DNA from: Cricetomys ansorgei
Lineage: Eukaryota; Chordata; Mammalia; Rodentia; Nesomyidae
Assembly (NCBI GenBank): GCA_026225945.1
Contig: JAMJFZ010000597.1
Span: 4,794,001-4,858,000 of the forward strand
Length of the DNA stretch: 64,000 bases
Reading direction: 5' to 3'
The notes beneath the pieces were generated by a model. That model was not told the DNA's origin, ran no database searches, and was given only the letters and a program-made list of their open reading frames with translations. A program made the translations under genes and the position numbers. This document shows positions 63,673-64,000 of this stretch, in pieces (the stretch's first letter is position 1; every line of letters begins with the position of its first letter).

Positions 63673-64000
63673 GGGTGTATCAATGAATCAAACAGCTGCT
63701 TCCAATCATGTCCTTATTGTGCATCTAGCCTCTGCTGCCTCCTGCCGGCTGCTCCCTCCTCCTGTTGGTCACCTATAAATCAAGCACATCTTCTTAAAAT
63801 TGTAATCACCAAAATAAGGCGGTGATTTATAGGGAATTCTGAAATACCAAATATTCCGCCGAACACTTCAACTTAATGGCAGCAATAAGTCAAAAGGCTC
63901 TGTGCTTATCTGGGAGGAAGAACATGTGGGGCTTGGTGGCTTCCAAATGACAAACGCTCTCCTGTGACTTGTAACAAATCAATTATCCACATGTTGAAAA
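63672..64000. other. candidate conserved non-coding element
   Basis: The block is complex, repeat-free and runs off the window. CCTATAAATCA (63772-63782) and TGATTTATAGG (63823-63833) form a perfect 11-bp inverted repeat and resemble MEF2-type sites; AATCACC and GGTGATT form a smaller nested pair at 63804-63810 and 63821-63827. Regulatory function is inferred, not shown. Confidence 0.35.

Overview
This is non-coding DNA from a muroid rodent (mouse, rat, hamster or vole group). The diagnosis rests on the repeats: B1 (7SL-derived), B2 and B3 (tRNA-derived), B4/ID-B1 composites and one ID element, rodent Lx-type L1 copies, and older mammalian MIR, L2, L1M, MLT1 and MLT2 copies. The SINEs are diverged and I could not fix the species. 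I found no host protein-coding exon, structured RNA gene, CpG island, CRISPR array or bacterial or viral replicon. The window reads as an intron or a gene-poor intergenic stretch.

Layout. 1-13.4 kb: scattered SINEs, MLT1-type and ERVL-type LTR fragments, several TG/CA microsatellites (one forming a large TG/CA inverted repeat) and long single-copy stretches. 13.4-14.3 kb: two Lx-type L1 3'-UTR pieces in opposite orientation sharing a 34-bp inverted repeat. 16.6-19.4 kb: a cluster of TG...CA LTR-like elements with a GA tract and an ancient L1M tail. 20.8-21.9 kb: a B1 nested in a B3, then a CATC-derived minisatellite with 48-60 bp higher-order units. 23-32.4 kb: an Lx fragment, B4 elements (one carrying a nested B2), a repeat-free block that may be conserved regulatory DNA (28.3-28.8 kb), and an 18-bp degenerate tandem repeat. 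34-38.4 kb: MIRs, an Lx 3' end, and an LTR carrying a G-rich 12-bp repeat. 38.7-49.5 kb: a LINE nest. Two L1 tails lie on the plus strand. They are followed by an ancient L1M on the minus strand, into which a younger rodent L1 (42.2-46.8 kb) appears to have inserted; that L1 retains 5'-UTR monomers, ORF1 and ORF2 remnants and a foreign LTR patch. 49.5-57.1 kb: ERVL LTR, B2/B3, MIR, L1M tail, LTR. 57.5-58.2 kb: a 31-bp minisatellite split by a B2. 58.3-62.6 kb: L2, an LTR, B4, and a partial paralogue of the 48.3-48.9 kb block holding a 400-bp polypyrimidine tract. 62.6-64 kb: single-copy DNA ending in a possible conserved element.

Function. Nothing here forms a working gene system. The only protein-coding ancestry I can defend is L1 ORF1/ORF2, and every copy is broken. 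Points worth following are structural: helically phased and G-rich tandem arrays, inverted repeats, nested insertions with visible target-site duplications, a local duplication that shares one B1 insertion, and three or four candidate conserved non-coding blocks. Repeat family names come from memory of family consensus patterns, not from a search, and boundaries are accurate to roughly 10-30 bases unless a target-site duplication is stated.
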